A stretch of DNA of 64,000 nt. Origin: Allobosea sp. Leaf344. GTDB lineage: Bacteria; Pseudomonadota; Alphaproteobacteria; Rhizobiales; Beijerinckiaceae. The stretch lies in NCBI RefSeq assembly GCF_001426225.1, contig NZ_LMRT01000001.1, positions 400,648-464,647 of the forward strand, read 5' to 3'. Shown in pieces: positions 1-8,858 of this stretch. The notes under the pieces were generated by a model. That model saw nothing but the letters and a program-made list of their open reading frames with translations. It did not search any database and was not told the DNA's origin. How positions within the stretch are numbered: position 1 is the stretch's first letter; the number at the start of each line of letters is the position of its first letter. Made by a program: the position numbers and the translations under genes.

Positions 1-247
1 TCGGCAGGAAATGCTCGCCGATGATGTGCAGCCCCGAGCGCGGCAGGAGATGATGGATGTCGGCGACGCGGCCGGCGATCGAATTGTCGATCGGGATCAT
101 GCCATAGCGGGCCGAGCCGTCGCTGACGGCGGCGAGCGCGTCCTCGAAGGTGGCGCAGGGCAGGAGCTGGCAATCCGGGAAGGCCTGCAGCGCCGCCTGC
201 GAGGAGAAGGCGCCGGGTTCGCCCTGGTAGGATACGATGACGGACAT
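1..247 (-). CDS. pheA: Prephenate dehydratase, N-terminal part (cut by window edge)
   Basis: Reading leftward from the ATG at 247 gives a protein that begins MSVIVSYQGEPGAFSSQAAL, the characteristic start of prephenate dehydratase, and continues with the MIPIDNSIAGRV segment of the catalytic domain. The enzyme converts prephenate to phenylpyruvate in phenylalanine biosynthesis in the cytoplasm. Only about 82 codons are inside the window, so the C-terminal catalytic part and any ACT regulatory domain cannot be seen. It lies 5 bp downstream of kdsB on the same strand, so the two are probably co-transcribed. The identification rests on family motifs recognised by eye. Confidence 0.9.
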   Translation of the reverse strand, partial: MSVIVSYQGEPGAFSSQAALQAFPDCQLLPCATFEDALAAVSDGSARYGMIPIDNSIAGRVADIHHLLPRSGLHIIGEHFLP

Positions 248-252
248 GGTGT

Positions 253-996
253 TCAGGCTCCGGCGGCGGTTTTGAGGACCGCGCGGGCGCGGTCGAGATC
301 GGGCGGGGTGTCGACGCCGCGCGGGACATGGTCGATGATCATCGCATCGATGCGCATGCCATCCTCCAGCGCCCGCAGCTGCTCGAGGCTCTCGCGCTTT
401 TCCAGCGTCGATTGCGGCAGGCCGACGAAACGGTCGAGCGCGCGGCGGCGATAGGCGTAGATGCCGACGTGGTGGTAGAGCGGCCCTTCGCCATAGGGCG
501 CGGTCGCGCGCGTGAAGTACAGGGCGCGCAGCCGGCCCGGCGCGACGGGGCTGCCGATCAGCTTGACCACGCTCGGCGCCGTCTTCTCCTCCTCCTCCGT
601 GATCAGCCCGACCAGAGTGGCGATGTCGACCGCGGGGTCCGACAGCGGCAGGATCGAGGCGGCGATGGCCGCGGGTTCGAGCGTCGGGAAATCGCCCTGG
701 ACATTGACGATGACGTCGTGAAGCCCGTCGGGATCGAGAATGTCGGCGGCTTCCTTGATGCGGTCTGAGCCGGAGGGGTGGGCCTCGCTGGTCATCACCG
801 CGCGCCCGCCCGCGGCCTCCACGGCCGCGCAGATCTCCGCTGAATCGGTCGCGACCGCGACCGGGCCGATGCCGGCCGCCACCGCCTTGCGCCAGACGCG
901 GACGATCATCGGCTCGCCGTGAATGTCGGCCAGCGGCTTGCCGGGCAGGCGCGTCGCCTTCATGCGGGCGGGGATCAGGATCAGCGGGTCTGACAT
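253..996 (-). CDS. kdsB: 3-deoxy-manno-octulosonate cytidylyltransferase (CMP-KDO synthetase)
   Basis: This 247-residue protein activates KDO with CTP for lipid A-core assembly, a cytoplasmic step of lipopolysaccharide synthesis. The start [17 protein letters not shown] is the nucleotidyltransferase signature, and [12 protein letters not shown] and [11 protein letters not shown] are family blocks. I chose the ATG at 996 because it begins directly before the conserved core and gives the usual length of about 250. An upstream in-frame extension to 1080 is low-complexity and not conserved in character. pheA follows 5 bp downstream. Confidence 0.93.
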   Translation of the reverse strand: MSDPLILIPARMKATRLPGKPLADIHGEPMIVRVWRKAVAAGIGPVAVATDSAEICAAVEAAGGRAVMTSEAHPSGSDRIKEAADILDPDGLHDVIVNVQGDFPTLEPAAIAASILPLSDPAVDIATLVGLITEEEEKTAPSVVKLIGSPVAPGRLRALYFTRATAPYGEGPLYHHVGIYAYRRRALDRFVGLPQSTLEKRESLEQLRALEDGMRIDAMIIDHVPRGVDTPPDLDRARAVLKTAAGA

Positions 997-1222
997 CGGC
1001 AGGGAGCTCGGCGGGGATGGCAGGGGCGACCACCGTCGAAGGCGGCGCGTAAGCGGCGGGGAGGCGTCAATAAGTCTCAAAGCGGATGGTGCTTATACGA
1101 GTTGCAAAGAAGCGCGCAAAGCGGTTAAGCAACGCGCGGGTGTCGGGGCTTTTCAGGCTTCGGCGAAGCCGTTGTCTAGCCTGCCGCGCTGTCGCGCCCG
1201 CAGGCCCGAGGGTTCGGACGCG

Positions 1223-1762
1223 ATGAATATCGAAGCCAACAAGATTGCCGGCGCGGTTCTCTCCACGCTGCTCGTGGTGATGGGTCTCAACATGGTCTCC
1301 GGCATCGTCTTCGCGCCCAAGAAGCCGGCGGTTCCCGGCTTCGACCTGCCCAGCGACGAGCCGACCACCGCGGCTGCCGGCCCGGCCGCCGCGGCCGAGG
1401 AGCCGATCGCGGTGCGCCTCGCCAAGGCCGATCCGGCGCGCGGCGAGAAGGCGATCGGCGCCTGCAAGGCCTGCCACACCTTCGAGAAGGGCGGCGCCAA
1501 CAAGGTCGGCCCGCATCTCTACGACGTCTATGCCCGCCCGAAGGGGTCCGTCGCCGGCTTCGGCTATTCCGCCGCGATGAAGTCCAAATCCGGCGAGGCC
1601 TGGGAGGCCGAGCAGCTCGACGGCTTCATCAAGAACCCCAAGGCCTATCTGCCCGGCACCTCGATGGCCTTCGCCGGCGTCGGCAAGCCCGATGCCCGCG
1701 CCGACATCGTCGCCTATCTCAACACGCTGGCGGATGCGCCGAAGCCGCTGCCGAAGCCCTGA
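1223..1762 (+). CDS. Membrane-anchored class I cytochrome c (CycM-like)
   Basis: The protein has 179 residues. An N-terminal hydrophobic segment (about residues 9-30) should act as an uncleaved signal anchor. It is followed by an Ala/Pro-rich linker and a single haem domain with CKACH as the CxxCH haem-binding motif. A Met axial ligand probably lies in the GTSMAF segment. This matches the CycM / cytochrome c552 type that passes electrons from the bc1 complex to terminal oxidases at the periplasmic face. The ATG at 1223 is preferred over the longer in-frame start at 923, which would run through kdsB antisense. It is divergent from kdsB with about 226 bp between them. Confidence 0.88.
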   Translation: MNIEANKIAGAVLSTLLVVMGLNMVSGIVFAPKKPAVPGFDLPSDEPTTAAAGPAAAAEEPIAVRLAKADPARGEKAIGACKACHTFEKGGANKVGPHLYDVYARPKGSVAGFGYSAAMKSKSGEAWEAEQLDGFIKNPKAYLPGTSMAFAGVGKPDARADIVAYLNTLADAPKPLPKP

Positions 1763-1931
1763 TCCCTCGCGGGCGGAAGTCCGGCGGCACGCCGATATGA
1801 CCCAGCCGGGCCCCTGCGCCCGGCTTTTTCATGCGCTCGCCTTGCTGCCGCCGCGAGGCCAGCGCACTGCCCATGGTGTCTTGGTCACTTCGCGACATAA
1901 TGAGACGCGAATCGCACGGGAGACGGGACCG

Positions 1932-3800
1932 ATGTTGAAGCGCCCCACACGCCGCGGCGTCCTGCAAAGCGGCGGCCTGCTGGCCGCTGCGGCCGCTTTG
2001 CCGCGATCTGTTCGACCCGCTTTCGCCGAAAGCGCCGAACTCCATGGTCTCTCGACCTTCGGCGAATTGGGGCTGCCGGCCGATTTCCCGCATTTCGGCT
2101 ATGTGAATCCGAAAGCCCCCAAGGGCGGCACGCTGACCATGCAGATCAAGCGCGGCAGCGGCAATCAGAGCTTCGACACTTTCAATACGCTCAACACCTT
2201 CGTGCTGCAGGGCGATGGTGCGGCGGGGATGGACGCCTGTTTCGACACGCTGATGACCGGCTCCGGCGACGAGCCGGGCGCGCTCTACGGGCTGCTGGCG
2301 AAGAGCGTCTCGGTCTCGGCCGACCGGCTGACCTACCGCTTCCGCCTGCGGCCCGAGGCGCGTTTCCATGACGGCTCGCCGGTGACGGCCGGCGACGTCG
2401 CCTTCTCGATGCTGCTGCTGAAGACGAAGGGCCATCCCTCCTACCGGCTGATCCTGAACGAGCTTGTCGCGGTGGCGGCCGAGAGCCCGGAGCTGGTCGT
2501 GGTGACATTGTCGCCGAAGCGCAGCCGCGACCTGCATCTGATCGTCGCCGGGCTGCCGGTGTTCTCGGAGAAATACTGGTCGTCGCGCAATTTCGAGGCC
2601 TCGACGCTGGAGCCGCCGCTCGGCTCCGGCCCCTATAAGGTCGGGCGCTTCGAGCAGGGCCGCTTCATCGAGTTCGACCGCGTGCCCGATTATTGGGGCA
2701 AGGACCTGCCGGTGAATATCGGCACCAATAATTTCGACCGGGTGCGCTGGGAGTATTTTCGCGACCGGCAGGTGGCGTTCGAGGCTTTCAAGAGCGGTGT
2801 CATCACCTTCCAGGAGGAGTTCACCTCGCGCATCTGGGCGACGGGCTATGATTTTCCCGCGCTGCATGAGGGCAAGGTCAAGAAGGAGGCGCTGCCGAAG
2901 ACCGAGCCCGTGGGCTCCCAGGGCTGGATCTTCAATCTGCGGCGGGAGAAATTCGCGGATCCGCGGATTCGCGAGGCGCTCGGCCTCTGCTTCGATTTCG
3001 AGTGGACGAATAAGAACATCATGTTCTCGTCCTTCAGCCGGATGACCTCCTATTTCGAGAATTCGGATTCCAAGGCGGTCGGCAAGCCCTCGCCGGACGA
3101 GCTGAAGCTGCTCGAGCCCTTCCGCGGCCAGGTGCCCGAGGAGGTCTTCGGCGAACCCTATCTGCCCCCGGTCTCGGACGGCTCCGGCAGCGACCGCGCC
3201 CTCTTGCGCCGGGCCGACGAGATGCTGCGCGCCGCCGGCTGCAAGCGCGAGGGCAATGTGCTGAAGCTGCCGAACGGCCAGCCCTTCGAGATCGAGTTCC
3301 TGGATTCGCAGGGCGCGCTGCAGCCGCACACCCAGCCCTTCCAGGCCAATCTCAAGCGGCTCGGCATCACCGCCACGTCGCGGATCGTCGACGCTTCGCA
3401 ATATCAGCGCCGGCTGGACGAGTTCGATTTCGACATCATCAGCCGGGCGCTGGGCGGCAGCGCCATCCCGAGCGATTCCCTGCGCATCGTCTACGGGTCG
3501 CAGGCGGCCAAGACCCGCGGCTCGCGCAATGTCGGGGGCATCGCCAGCCCGGCGATCGACGCGATGATCGACGCCATCGGCCAGGCCGACAGCTATGCCG
3601 AGGTGGTGGTGGCGGCGAAATGCCTCGACCGGCTGCTGCGGGCCGGCCGCTACTGGATCCCGATGTGGTGGAACGCCAGCGAATGGCTGGCCTATTGGAA
3701 CATGTTCGACCACCCGCAGACCAAGCCCAAATATTCGTCGGGCGCGCCGGGGCTGTGGTGGTACGATGCCGAGAAGGCAAAGCGGATCGGGAAAGCGTGA
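1932..3800 (+). CDS. yejA: ABC transporter substrate-binding protein, family 5 (YejA-like)
   Basis: This 622-residue periplasmic solute-binding protein resembles the YejA subunit of the microcin C / oligopeptide importer. The N-terminus has a twin-arginine-like TRRGVLQ motif followed by a hydrophobic stretch ending PAFA, so it is probably exported by Tat. The GYVNPKAPKGGTL segment and the late MWWNASEWLAYWNMFDHP block are typical of YejA rather than of DppA/OppA. The ATG at 1932 is chosen because it starts the signal peptide. Permease and ATPase genes follow on the same strand, separated first by a 352 bp repeat-filled gap. Confidence 0.9.
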   Translation: MLKRPTRRGVLQSGGLLAAAAALPRSVRPAFAESAELHGLSTFGELGLPADFPHFGYVNPKAPKGGTLTMQIKRGSGNQSFDTFNTLNTFVLQGDGAAGMDACFDTLMTGSGDEPGALYGLLAKSVSVSADRLTYRFRLRPEARFHDGSPVTAGDVAFSMLLLKTKGHPSYRLILNELVAVAAESPELVVVTLSPKRSRDLHLIVAGLPVFSEKYWSSRNFEASTLEPPLGSGPYKVGRFEQGRFIEFDRVPDYWGKDLPVNIGTNNFDRVRWEYFRDRQVAFEAFKSGVITFQEEFTSRIWATGYDFPALHEGKVKKEALPKTEPVGSQGWIFNLRREKFADPRIREALGLCFDFEWTNKNIMFSSFSRMTSYFENSDSKAVGKPSPDELKLLEPFRGQVPEEVFGEPYLPPVSDGSGSDRALLRRADEMLRAAGCKREGNVLKLPNGQPFEIEFLDSQGALQPHTQPFQANLKRLGITATSRIVDASQYQRRLDEFDFDIISRALGGSAIPSDSLRIVYGSQAAKTRGSRNVGGIASPAIDAMIDAIGQADSYAEVVVAAKCLDRLLRAGRYWIPMWWNASEWLAYWNMFDHPQTKPKYSSGAPGLWWYDAEKAKRIGKA

Positions 3801-3836
3801 GCATGACAAGGCGATCGACGCCACCCGCATGGCCTG

Positions 3837-3929
3837 CCGTCATTGCGAGGAGCGTCAGCGACGAAGCAACCCAGCGGCGGGCGGTGGGCGCTCACCCCCT
3901 GGGTTGCTTCGCTACGCTCGCAATGACGG
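3837..3929 (+). repeat. Palindromic interspersed repeat, copy 1
   Basis: A 93 bp element opens with CCGTCATTGCGAGGAGCG and closes with its inverted counterpart CGCTCGCAATGACGG. The arms also share GAAGCAACCCAG / CTGGGTTGCTTC and can form a long bulged hairpin around a GC-rich loop. Repeats of this form are known from many proteobacterial genomes. It sits just after the yejA stop and may stabilise or attenuate the transcript. Confidence 0.9.
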
Positions 3930-3938
3930 GGACCTCAA

Positions 3939-4028
3939 CCGTCATTGCGAGGAGCGATAGCGACGAAGCAAGCCAGCGGCGCGCGGTCGGCCACCCCCTG
4001 GGTTGCTTCGCTGCGCTCGCAATGACGG
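3939..4028 (+). repeat. Palindromic interspersed repeat, copy 2
   Basis: Second copy of the same palindrome, 10 bp after copy 1 and in the same orientation. The left arm differs slightly (GCGATAGCGACGAAGCAAGC) and the loop differs, while the outer ends CCGTCATTGCG / CAATGACGG are conserved. Confidence 0.9.
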
Positions 4029-4037
4029 GGTCCTACA

Positions 4038-4127
4038 CCGTCGTTGCGAGGAGCGTCAGCGACGAAGCAACCCAGGGGGACGCGGTGGATCACCCCCTGG
4101 GTTGCTTCGCTGCGCTCGCAATGACGG
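4038..4127 (+). repeat. Palindromic interspersed repeat, copy 3
   Basis: Third tandem copy, again spaced by about 10 bp. The left end reads CCGTCGTTGCGAGG, one substitution from the other copies, and the right end is identical. Together the three copies fill most of the 352 bp between yejA and yejB. No gene is seen in this gap. Confidence 0.9.
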
Positions 4128-4152
4128 GTCACGAGCCTGGAGCGACCCGCGC

Positions 4153-5247
4153 ATGCTGAGCTATATCGCAAGGCGCATCGCGCTGATGGTGCCGACGCTG
4201 TTCGGCATCCTGCTGATCTCCTTCGTCATCGTGCAATTCGCGCCCGGCGGCCCGGTCGAGCGGGTCATCGCCCAGTTGCAGGGACAGGGCGGCAACGCCT
4301 CGGACCGGGTCGGCGGCGGCTCTGGCGGCGATAGCGGGGCGCAGCTCGGCGGCGATTCCGGCAGCAGCTATCGCGGCGCCCAGGGGCTCGACCCGGCCTT
4401 CATCAAGGAGCTGGAAAAGCAGTTCGGCTTCGACAAGCCGGCGCATGAGCGCTTCCTGAAGATGCTCGGCGACTATGCGCGCTTCGATTTCGGGCGCAGC
4501 TATTTCCGCGACGCGCCGGTGCTGCAGCTGATCAGGGAGAAGCTGCCGGTCTCGATCTCGCTCGGCCTGTGGATGACGCTGCTGTCCTACGCCATTTCGA
4601 TCCCGCTCGGCATCCGCAAGGCGGTCAAGGACGGTTCGCGCTTCGATACCTGGACCAGCGCCGTCGTCATCGTCGGCTACGCCATTCCCGGCTTCCTGTT
4701 CGCGATCCTGCTGATCGTCCTGTTCGCGGGCGGGTCCTTCTGGCAGATCTTCCCGCTGAGGGGGCTGCATTCCGACAATTGGGAGCAGCTCAGCCTGATC
4801 GGCAAGGCCGTGGACTATCTCTGGCACATCGCCCTGCCGGTCACCGCCATGGCGCTGGGCGCCTTCGCCACCTCGACCCTGCTGACCAAGAACTCGTTCC
4901 TGGATGAGATCCGCAAGCAATATGTCCTGACCGCGCGGATGAAGGGGCTTTCGGAGCGCGGTGTGCTCTATGGCCATGTCTTCCGCAACGCGATGCTGAT
5001 CGTGATCGCCGGGTTTCCCGGCGCCTTCGTCAGCGCGCTCTTCGCCGGCTCGCTGCTGATCGAGACGATCTTCTCGCTGGACGGGCTGGGGCTTCTCTCC
5101 TTCGAGGCGATCGTCAACCGGGATTACCCGGTCGTCTTCGCCAATCTCTACATCTTCTCGCTGATCGGGCTGATCGTGCATCTCATCACCGACCTCACCT
5201 ATACCTGGGTCGATCCGCGCATCGATTTCGACACGCGGGAGGCCTGA
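4153..5247 (+). CDS. yejB: ABC transporter permease, microcin C/peptide importer (YejB-like)
   Basis: This 364-residue inner-membrane permease begins with the [19 protein letters not shown] transmembrane start typical of the DppB/YejB family. A Gly/Ser-rich insert at about residues 40-75 is characteristic of YejB-type permeases. The C-terminal half carries the coupling region [21 protein letters not shown], which matches the EAA motif that docks to the ATPase. The ATG at 4153 is chosen because an upstream in-frame extension would translate the repeat. The stop is 1 bp before the yejE start, so the pair is translationally linked. Confidence 0.93.
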   Translation: MLSYIARRIALMVPTLFGILLISFVIVQFAPGGPVERVIAQLQGQGGNASDRVGGGSGGDSGAQLGGDSGSSYRGAQGLDPAFIKELEKQFGFDKPAHERFLKMLGDYARFDFGRSYFRDAPVLQLIREKLPVSISLGLWMTLLSYAISIPLGIRKAVKDGSRFDTWTSAVVIVGYAIPGFLFAILLIVLFAGGSFWQIFPLRGLHSDNWEQLSLIGKAVDYLWHIALPVTAMALGAFATSTLLTKNSFLDEIRKQYVLTARMKGLSERGVLYGHVFRNAMLIVIAGFPGAFVSALFAGSLLIETIFSLDGLGLLSFEAIVNRDYPVVFANLYIFSLIGLIVHLITDLTYTWVDPRIDFDTREA

Positions 5248-5248
5248 G

Positions 5249-6427
5249 ATGAGCGAAGTCCTGCTCGAGGCCCCGCCCATTGCCCCGCGCCCGGTCGAGC
5301 GGGCCCATGCCCCGGCCGAACCCGGCCAGGGCTGGCTGAAACTGTCGCCGATCAATCGGCGCAGGCTCAACAACTTCAAGGCCAATCGCCGGGGCTGGTG
5401 GTCGCTCTGGATCTTCCTGACGCTGTTCGTCCTGTCGCTCTTCGCCGAATTCCTGGCCAATGACCGGCCCCTGCTGGTGCGCTACAAGGGCGAGTTCTTG
5501 TTCCCCATCGCGAAGACCTATCCGGAAGAGAAGTTCGGCGGCTTCCTGGCCACCACCGATTATCGCGACCCCGTCATCGCCAAGGAGATCGAGGCGAATG
5601 GCTGGGCGATCTGGCCGCCGATCCGCTACAGCTACCGCACCCATAATCTCGATCTGCCGGTGCCCGCCCCGGCGCCGCCGACCTGGATGCTCGAGGACGA
5701 GCAATGTCGCGCCGTCGCCGAGCGGCGCGGCGGCACCGGTTGCCGCGATCTCGAATGGAACTGGCTCGGCACCGACGACCAGGGGCGCGACGTGGTGGCG
5801 CGGCTGATCTACGGCTTCCGCATCTCGATCCTGTTCGGGCTGATCCTGTCCTCGCTCTCCTCGGTGGTCGGCATCGCGGCGGGGGCGATCCAGGGCTATT
5901 TCGGCGGCTGGACCGATCTCATCTTCCAGCGTTTCATCGAGATCTGGACCTCGATTCCCGCGCTCTATCTGCTGATCATCGTGGCCGCGATCATCACGCC
6001 GAGCTTCTTCGTGCTGCTCGGCATCCTGCTGCTGTTCTCCTGGGTCGCGCTGGTCGGCGTCGTCCGGGCAGAATTTCTGCGCGCCCGCAATTTCGAATAT
6101 GTGCGGGCGGCGCGCGCGCTCGGGCTCTCCAACCGCGCCATCATGGTGAAGCACCTGCTGCCCAACGCGATGGTGGCGACGCTGACCTTCCTGCCCTTCA
6201 TCCTCAACGGCTCGATCACCACCCTGACCTCGCTCGATTTCCTCGGCTTCGGCCTGCCGCCGGGCTCGCCCTCGCTCGGGGAGTTGCTGGCGCAGGGCAA
6301 GTCGAACCTGCAGGCGCCATGGCTCGGCCTGTCCGGTTTCGTCGTGATCGCGCTGATGCTCTCGCTGCTGATCTTCATCGGCGAGGCGGTCCGGGACGCC
6401 TTCGATCCGCGCAAGACCTTCGCGTGA
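5249..6427 (+). CDS. yejE: ABC transporter permease (YejE-like)
   Basis: This 392-residue second permease of the importer has a cytoplasmic N-terminal leader (LSPINRRRLNNFKANRRGWWSL is the family start) and a first transmembrane helix near residue 50. A periplasmic insert is followed by the DppC-type core with GTDDQGRDVVARLIYG. The EAA coupling motif is seen in RAARALGLSNRAIMVKHLLPNA. It starts 1 bp after the yejB stop. The expected ATPase partner is not next to it: two toxin-antitoxin-like genes lie between. Confidence 0.93.
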   Translation: MSEVLLEAPPIAPRPVERAHAPAEPGQGWLKLSPINRRRLNNFKANRRGWWSLWIFLTLFVLSLFAEFLANDRPLLVRYKGEFLFPIAKTYPEEKFGGFLATTDYRDPVIAKEIEANGWAIWPPIRYSYRTHNLDLPVPAPAPPTWMLEDEQCRAVAERRGGTGCRDLEWNWLGTDDQGRDVVARLIYGFRISILFGLILSSLSSVVGIAAGAIQGYFGGWTDLIFQRFIEIWTSIPALYLLIIVAAIITPSFFVLLGILLLFSWVALVGVVRAEFLRARNFEYVRAARALGLSNRAIMVKHLLPNAMVATLTFLPFILNGSITTLTSLDFLGFGLPPGSPSLGELLAQGKSNLQAPWLGLSGFVVIALMLSLLIFIGEAVRDAFDPRKTFA

Positions 6428-6464
6428 GGCCTGTGCTAGGATCGCCGCAGCGAGGATCGATGCG

Positions 6465-6701
6465 ATGAACAGGATCGTGAGGGAGCATTATCCGGTGGAG
6501 CGGCTGCCCGAGGATTTGCGGGCGGAGCTGGGCCTGGCCCGAACGGCGAAGATCGTCATCGAAGTGGAAGAGGATCGGTCCAGGAGCAAGGCTCGGGCGG
6601 ATGCGATCGCCGATCTGCTCGAGCATCGGCGTGGACTGGCGCCGTCCCCGGATGATTCAGTGGCGCGGGTGCGCAAACTTCGCGACGAGTGGGATGGCTA
6701 G
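6465..6701 (+). CDS. VapB-like antitoxin
   Basis: This 78-residue acidic protein begins MNRIVREHYPVERLPEDLRAELG and contains a short basic/acidic helical stretch, KARADAIADLLEHRR. Small size and its place 8 bp upstream of a PIN-domain gene indicate the antitoxin of a type II system, with an N-terminal DNA-binding part and a C-terminal toxin-neutralising part. It begins 37 bp after yejE on the same strand. The family of the DNA-binding fold is not obvious from the sequence, so the call relies mainly on context. Confidence 0.72.
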   Translation: MNRIVREHYPVERLPEDLRAELGLARTAKIVIEVEEDRSRSKARADAIADLLEHRRGLAPSPDDSVARVRKLRDEWDG

Positions 6702-6709
6702 CGGCATCG

Positions 6710-7228
6710 ATGGCGCTTCTTTACCTCGACGCTTGCGCGCTGATCGACGCGAGAGAAAAGTCCACGCCGGGCAGCCGCGCATTGGTCGATCTCATCGCTG
6801 AAGGCTCGGGCACCGAGACGCCGTTCATCACGAGCGACCTCACACTCCTCGAGGTCTTGACGAAACCCAATCAAGGCCTGATCGATCGCACGTCGGATCG
6901 AGAGGACCCGGCGAGCCGGGCGAACCACGACTGGTATCTGAAGAACCTCGTTCCAGACGGTCTGCTTTTCCGGACGATGCCTCTGCACCGGGAGATCTTG
7001 CTACATGCTGCGATCATGCGTGCCCGGATCCCATCTCTGAAGACGCCTGACGCCATCCACGCAGCCACCGCCCACCATTTCGGCTGCACTCATTTTCTGA
7101 CAGGAGACGCAAAGCTGATGCGGGGCATGGAACGGGATGCTGCTTGGCTGATGTCTCCAGATCGCTTCACCTTCGTGCAGTTGACGGCTGCCGCCCTGGA
7201 CGCCTTGAGAACCGAGCTCTTTTCGTGA
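6710..7228 (+). CDS. PIN-domain ribonuclease toxin (VapC-like)
   Basis: This 172-residue PIN-domain protein shows the expected acidic residues in order: Asp in YLDACALID near residue 5, Glu in LTLLEVLTKP near 45, Asp in TPDAIHAAT near 108 and Asp in FLTGDAKL near 126. PIN toxins cleave RNA, often tRNA or rRNA, in the cytoplasm and are held inactive by the cognate antitoxin. The ATG at 6710 follows the antitoxin stop by 8 bp. Its TGA stop overlaps the GTG start of the yejF ATPase gene as GTGA, so toxin and transporter translation appear coupled. Confidence 0.85.
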   Translation: MALLYLDACALIDAREKSTPGSRALVDLIAEGSGTETPFITSDLTLLEVLTKPNQGLIDRTSDREDPASRANHDWYLKNLVPDGLLFRTMPLHREILLHAAIMRARIPSLKTPDAIHAATAHHFGCTHFLTGDAKLMRGMERDAAWLMSPDRFTFVQLTAAALDALRTELFS

Positions 7229-8856
7229 CCCCCTCCCCGCTCCTCTCCGTCGAAAACCTCTCCGTCACCTTCCGCCAGGGTGGGCGCGAGACGCTCGCCG
7301 TCGACGGCGTCTCCTTCCATGTCGCCAAGGGCGAGACGCTCGCCATCGTCGGCGAGTCCGGCTCGGGCAAATCCGTCTCGGCCCTCTCCATCCTCAAGCT
7401 GCTGAACTACCCGGCCGCCCATCACCCGTCCGGCCAGATCCTGTTCCACGGCCGGGATCTGATCGCCGCCGATGAGGATGCGATGCGCAAGGTGCGCGGC
7501 AACGACATCACCATGGTGTTCCAGGAGCCGATGACCTCGCTCAACCCGCTGCACAGCATCGAGCGGCAGATCGGCGAGATCCTGGAGTTGCACAAGGGCC
7601 TGCGGGCCGAGGCGGCACGGGCGCGGACGCTGGAGTTGCTGGCGCTGGTCGGGATCCGCGACGCGGAATCGCGGCTGGGCGCCTATCCCCACCAATTATC
7701 GGGCGGGCAGCGCCAGCGCGTGATGATCGCCATGGCGCTGGCCAACGAGCCCGAGCTGTTGATCGCGGACGAGCCGACCACGGCGCTCGACGTCACGGTC
7801 CAGGCGCAGATCCTGGCGCTGCTGAAGGAGCTGCAGACCCGGCTGGGCATGGCGATGCTGTTCATCACCCATGATCTCGGCATCGTCCGGCGGATCGCGG
7901 ACCGGGTGGCGGTGATGCTGAAGGGCAAGATCGTCGAGCAGGGCCCGGTCTCGGAGATTTTCGGCCAGCCGCAGCATGAGTATACGCGGCGACTGCTCGC
8001 CGCCGAGCCGAAAGGCCGCCCCGCCCCGATCCCGGAGGGCGCCGCGACCCTGCTCGAGGCGGGGCCGATGAAGATCTGGTTCCCGATCAAATCGGGCTTC
8101 CTGCGCCGTACGACCGGCCATGTGAAAGCGGTCGACGGCATCGCCATCCGGGTGCGGGAGGGCGAGACGCTGGGCGTGGTCGGCGAATCCGGCTCCGGCA
8201 AGACGACGCTCGGCCTGGCGATCCTGCGGCTGATCTCCTCGGAAGGGCCGATCGTCTTTCTCGGCGACCGGATCGACGGGCTCAACGCGGCGCAGGTGCG
8301 GCCGCGCCGCAAGGACCTGCAGGTGGTGTTCCAGGACCCTTACGGCTCGCTCTCGCCGCGCATGTCGGTCGCCGAGATCGTGGCCGAGGGGCTGACGGTG
8401 CAGAAGCGCGGGCTGAGCTATCAGGACCGGCGCGAGGTGGTGGCGGGGGCGCTGCAGGATGTCGGGCTCGACCCCGCCGCGATGGACCGCTACCCGCATG
8501 AGTTCTCGGGCGGGCAGCGCCAGCGCATTGCGATCGCCCGCGCCATGGCGCTCGACCCCCGCTTCATCGTGCTGGACGAGCCGACCTCGGCGCTCGACAT
8601 GTCGGTCCAGGTGCAGATCGTCGAGCTGCTGCGGGATCTGCAGGCGCGGCGAAGGCTCGGCTACCTCTTCATCAGCCATGATCTGAAGGTCGTGCGTGCC
8701 ATGGCGCATCGGGTGCTGGTGATGCAGAACGGCAGGATCGTCGAGGAAGGGCCGGCGGAGGAGCTGTTCGCCGCGCCGCGCGAAGCCTATACGCGGGCGC
8801 TGCTCGCGGCGGCGCTGAATGTCGAGCATATCGGCGCCGTCGCCGTGAAGGAGTGA
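7225..8856 (+). CDS. yejF: Dual ATPase of the peptide/microcin C importer (YejF-like)
   Basis: This 543-residue protein has two ABC ATPase domains in tandem. The first has Walker A GESGSGKS, signature LSGGQRQRV and Walker [13 protein letters not shown]. The second has [23 protein letters not shown] and [11 protein letters not shown]. Fused ATPases are usual for YejF. I chose the GTG at 7225 because it overlaps the toxin stop and lies just before the first conserved strand; an upstream ATG at 7144 would overlap the toxin gene by 85 bp. It completes the importer begun by yejABE. Confidence 0.92.
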   Translation: MTPSPLLSVENLSVTFRQGGRETLAVDGVSFHVAKGETLAIVGESGSGKSVSALSILKLLNYPAAHHPSGQILFHGRDLIAADEDAMRKVRGNDITMVFQEPMTSLNPLHSIERQIGEILELHKGLRAEAARARTLELLALVGIRDAESRLGAYPHQLSGGQRQRVMIAMALANEPELLIADEPTTALDVTVQAQILALLKELQTRLGMAMLFITHDLGIVRRIADRVAVMLKGKIVEQGPVSEIFGQPQHEYTRRLLAAEPKGRPAPIPEGAATLLEAGPMKIWFPIKSGFLRRTTGHVKAVDGIAIRVREGETLGVVGESGSGKTTLGLAILRLISSEGPIVFLGDRIDGLNAAQVRPRRKDLQVVFQDPYGSLSPRMSVAEIVAEGLTVQKRGLSYQDRREVVAGALQDVGLDPAAMDRYPHEFSGGQRQRIAIARAMALDPRFIVLDEPTSALDMSVQVQIVELLRDLQARRRLGYLFISHDLKVVRAMAHRVLVMQNGRIVEEGPAEELFAAPREAYTRALLAAALNVEHIGAVAVKE

Positions 8857-8858
8857 GC

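Noticed and set aside
1719-3830. 703-codon open frame antisense to yejA
   Set aside because: It is a shadow of a very GC-rich gene; its product is rich in Arg, Gly, Asp and His with no family pattern, while yejA is clearly real.
3837-4127. CRISPR array
   Set aside because: The repeats are long palindromes with 10 bp gaps, not short repeats with unique spacers of equal length, and no cas gene is present.
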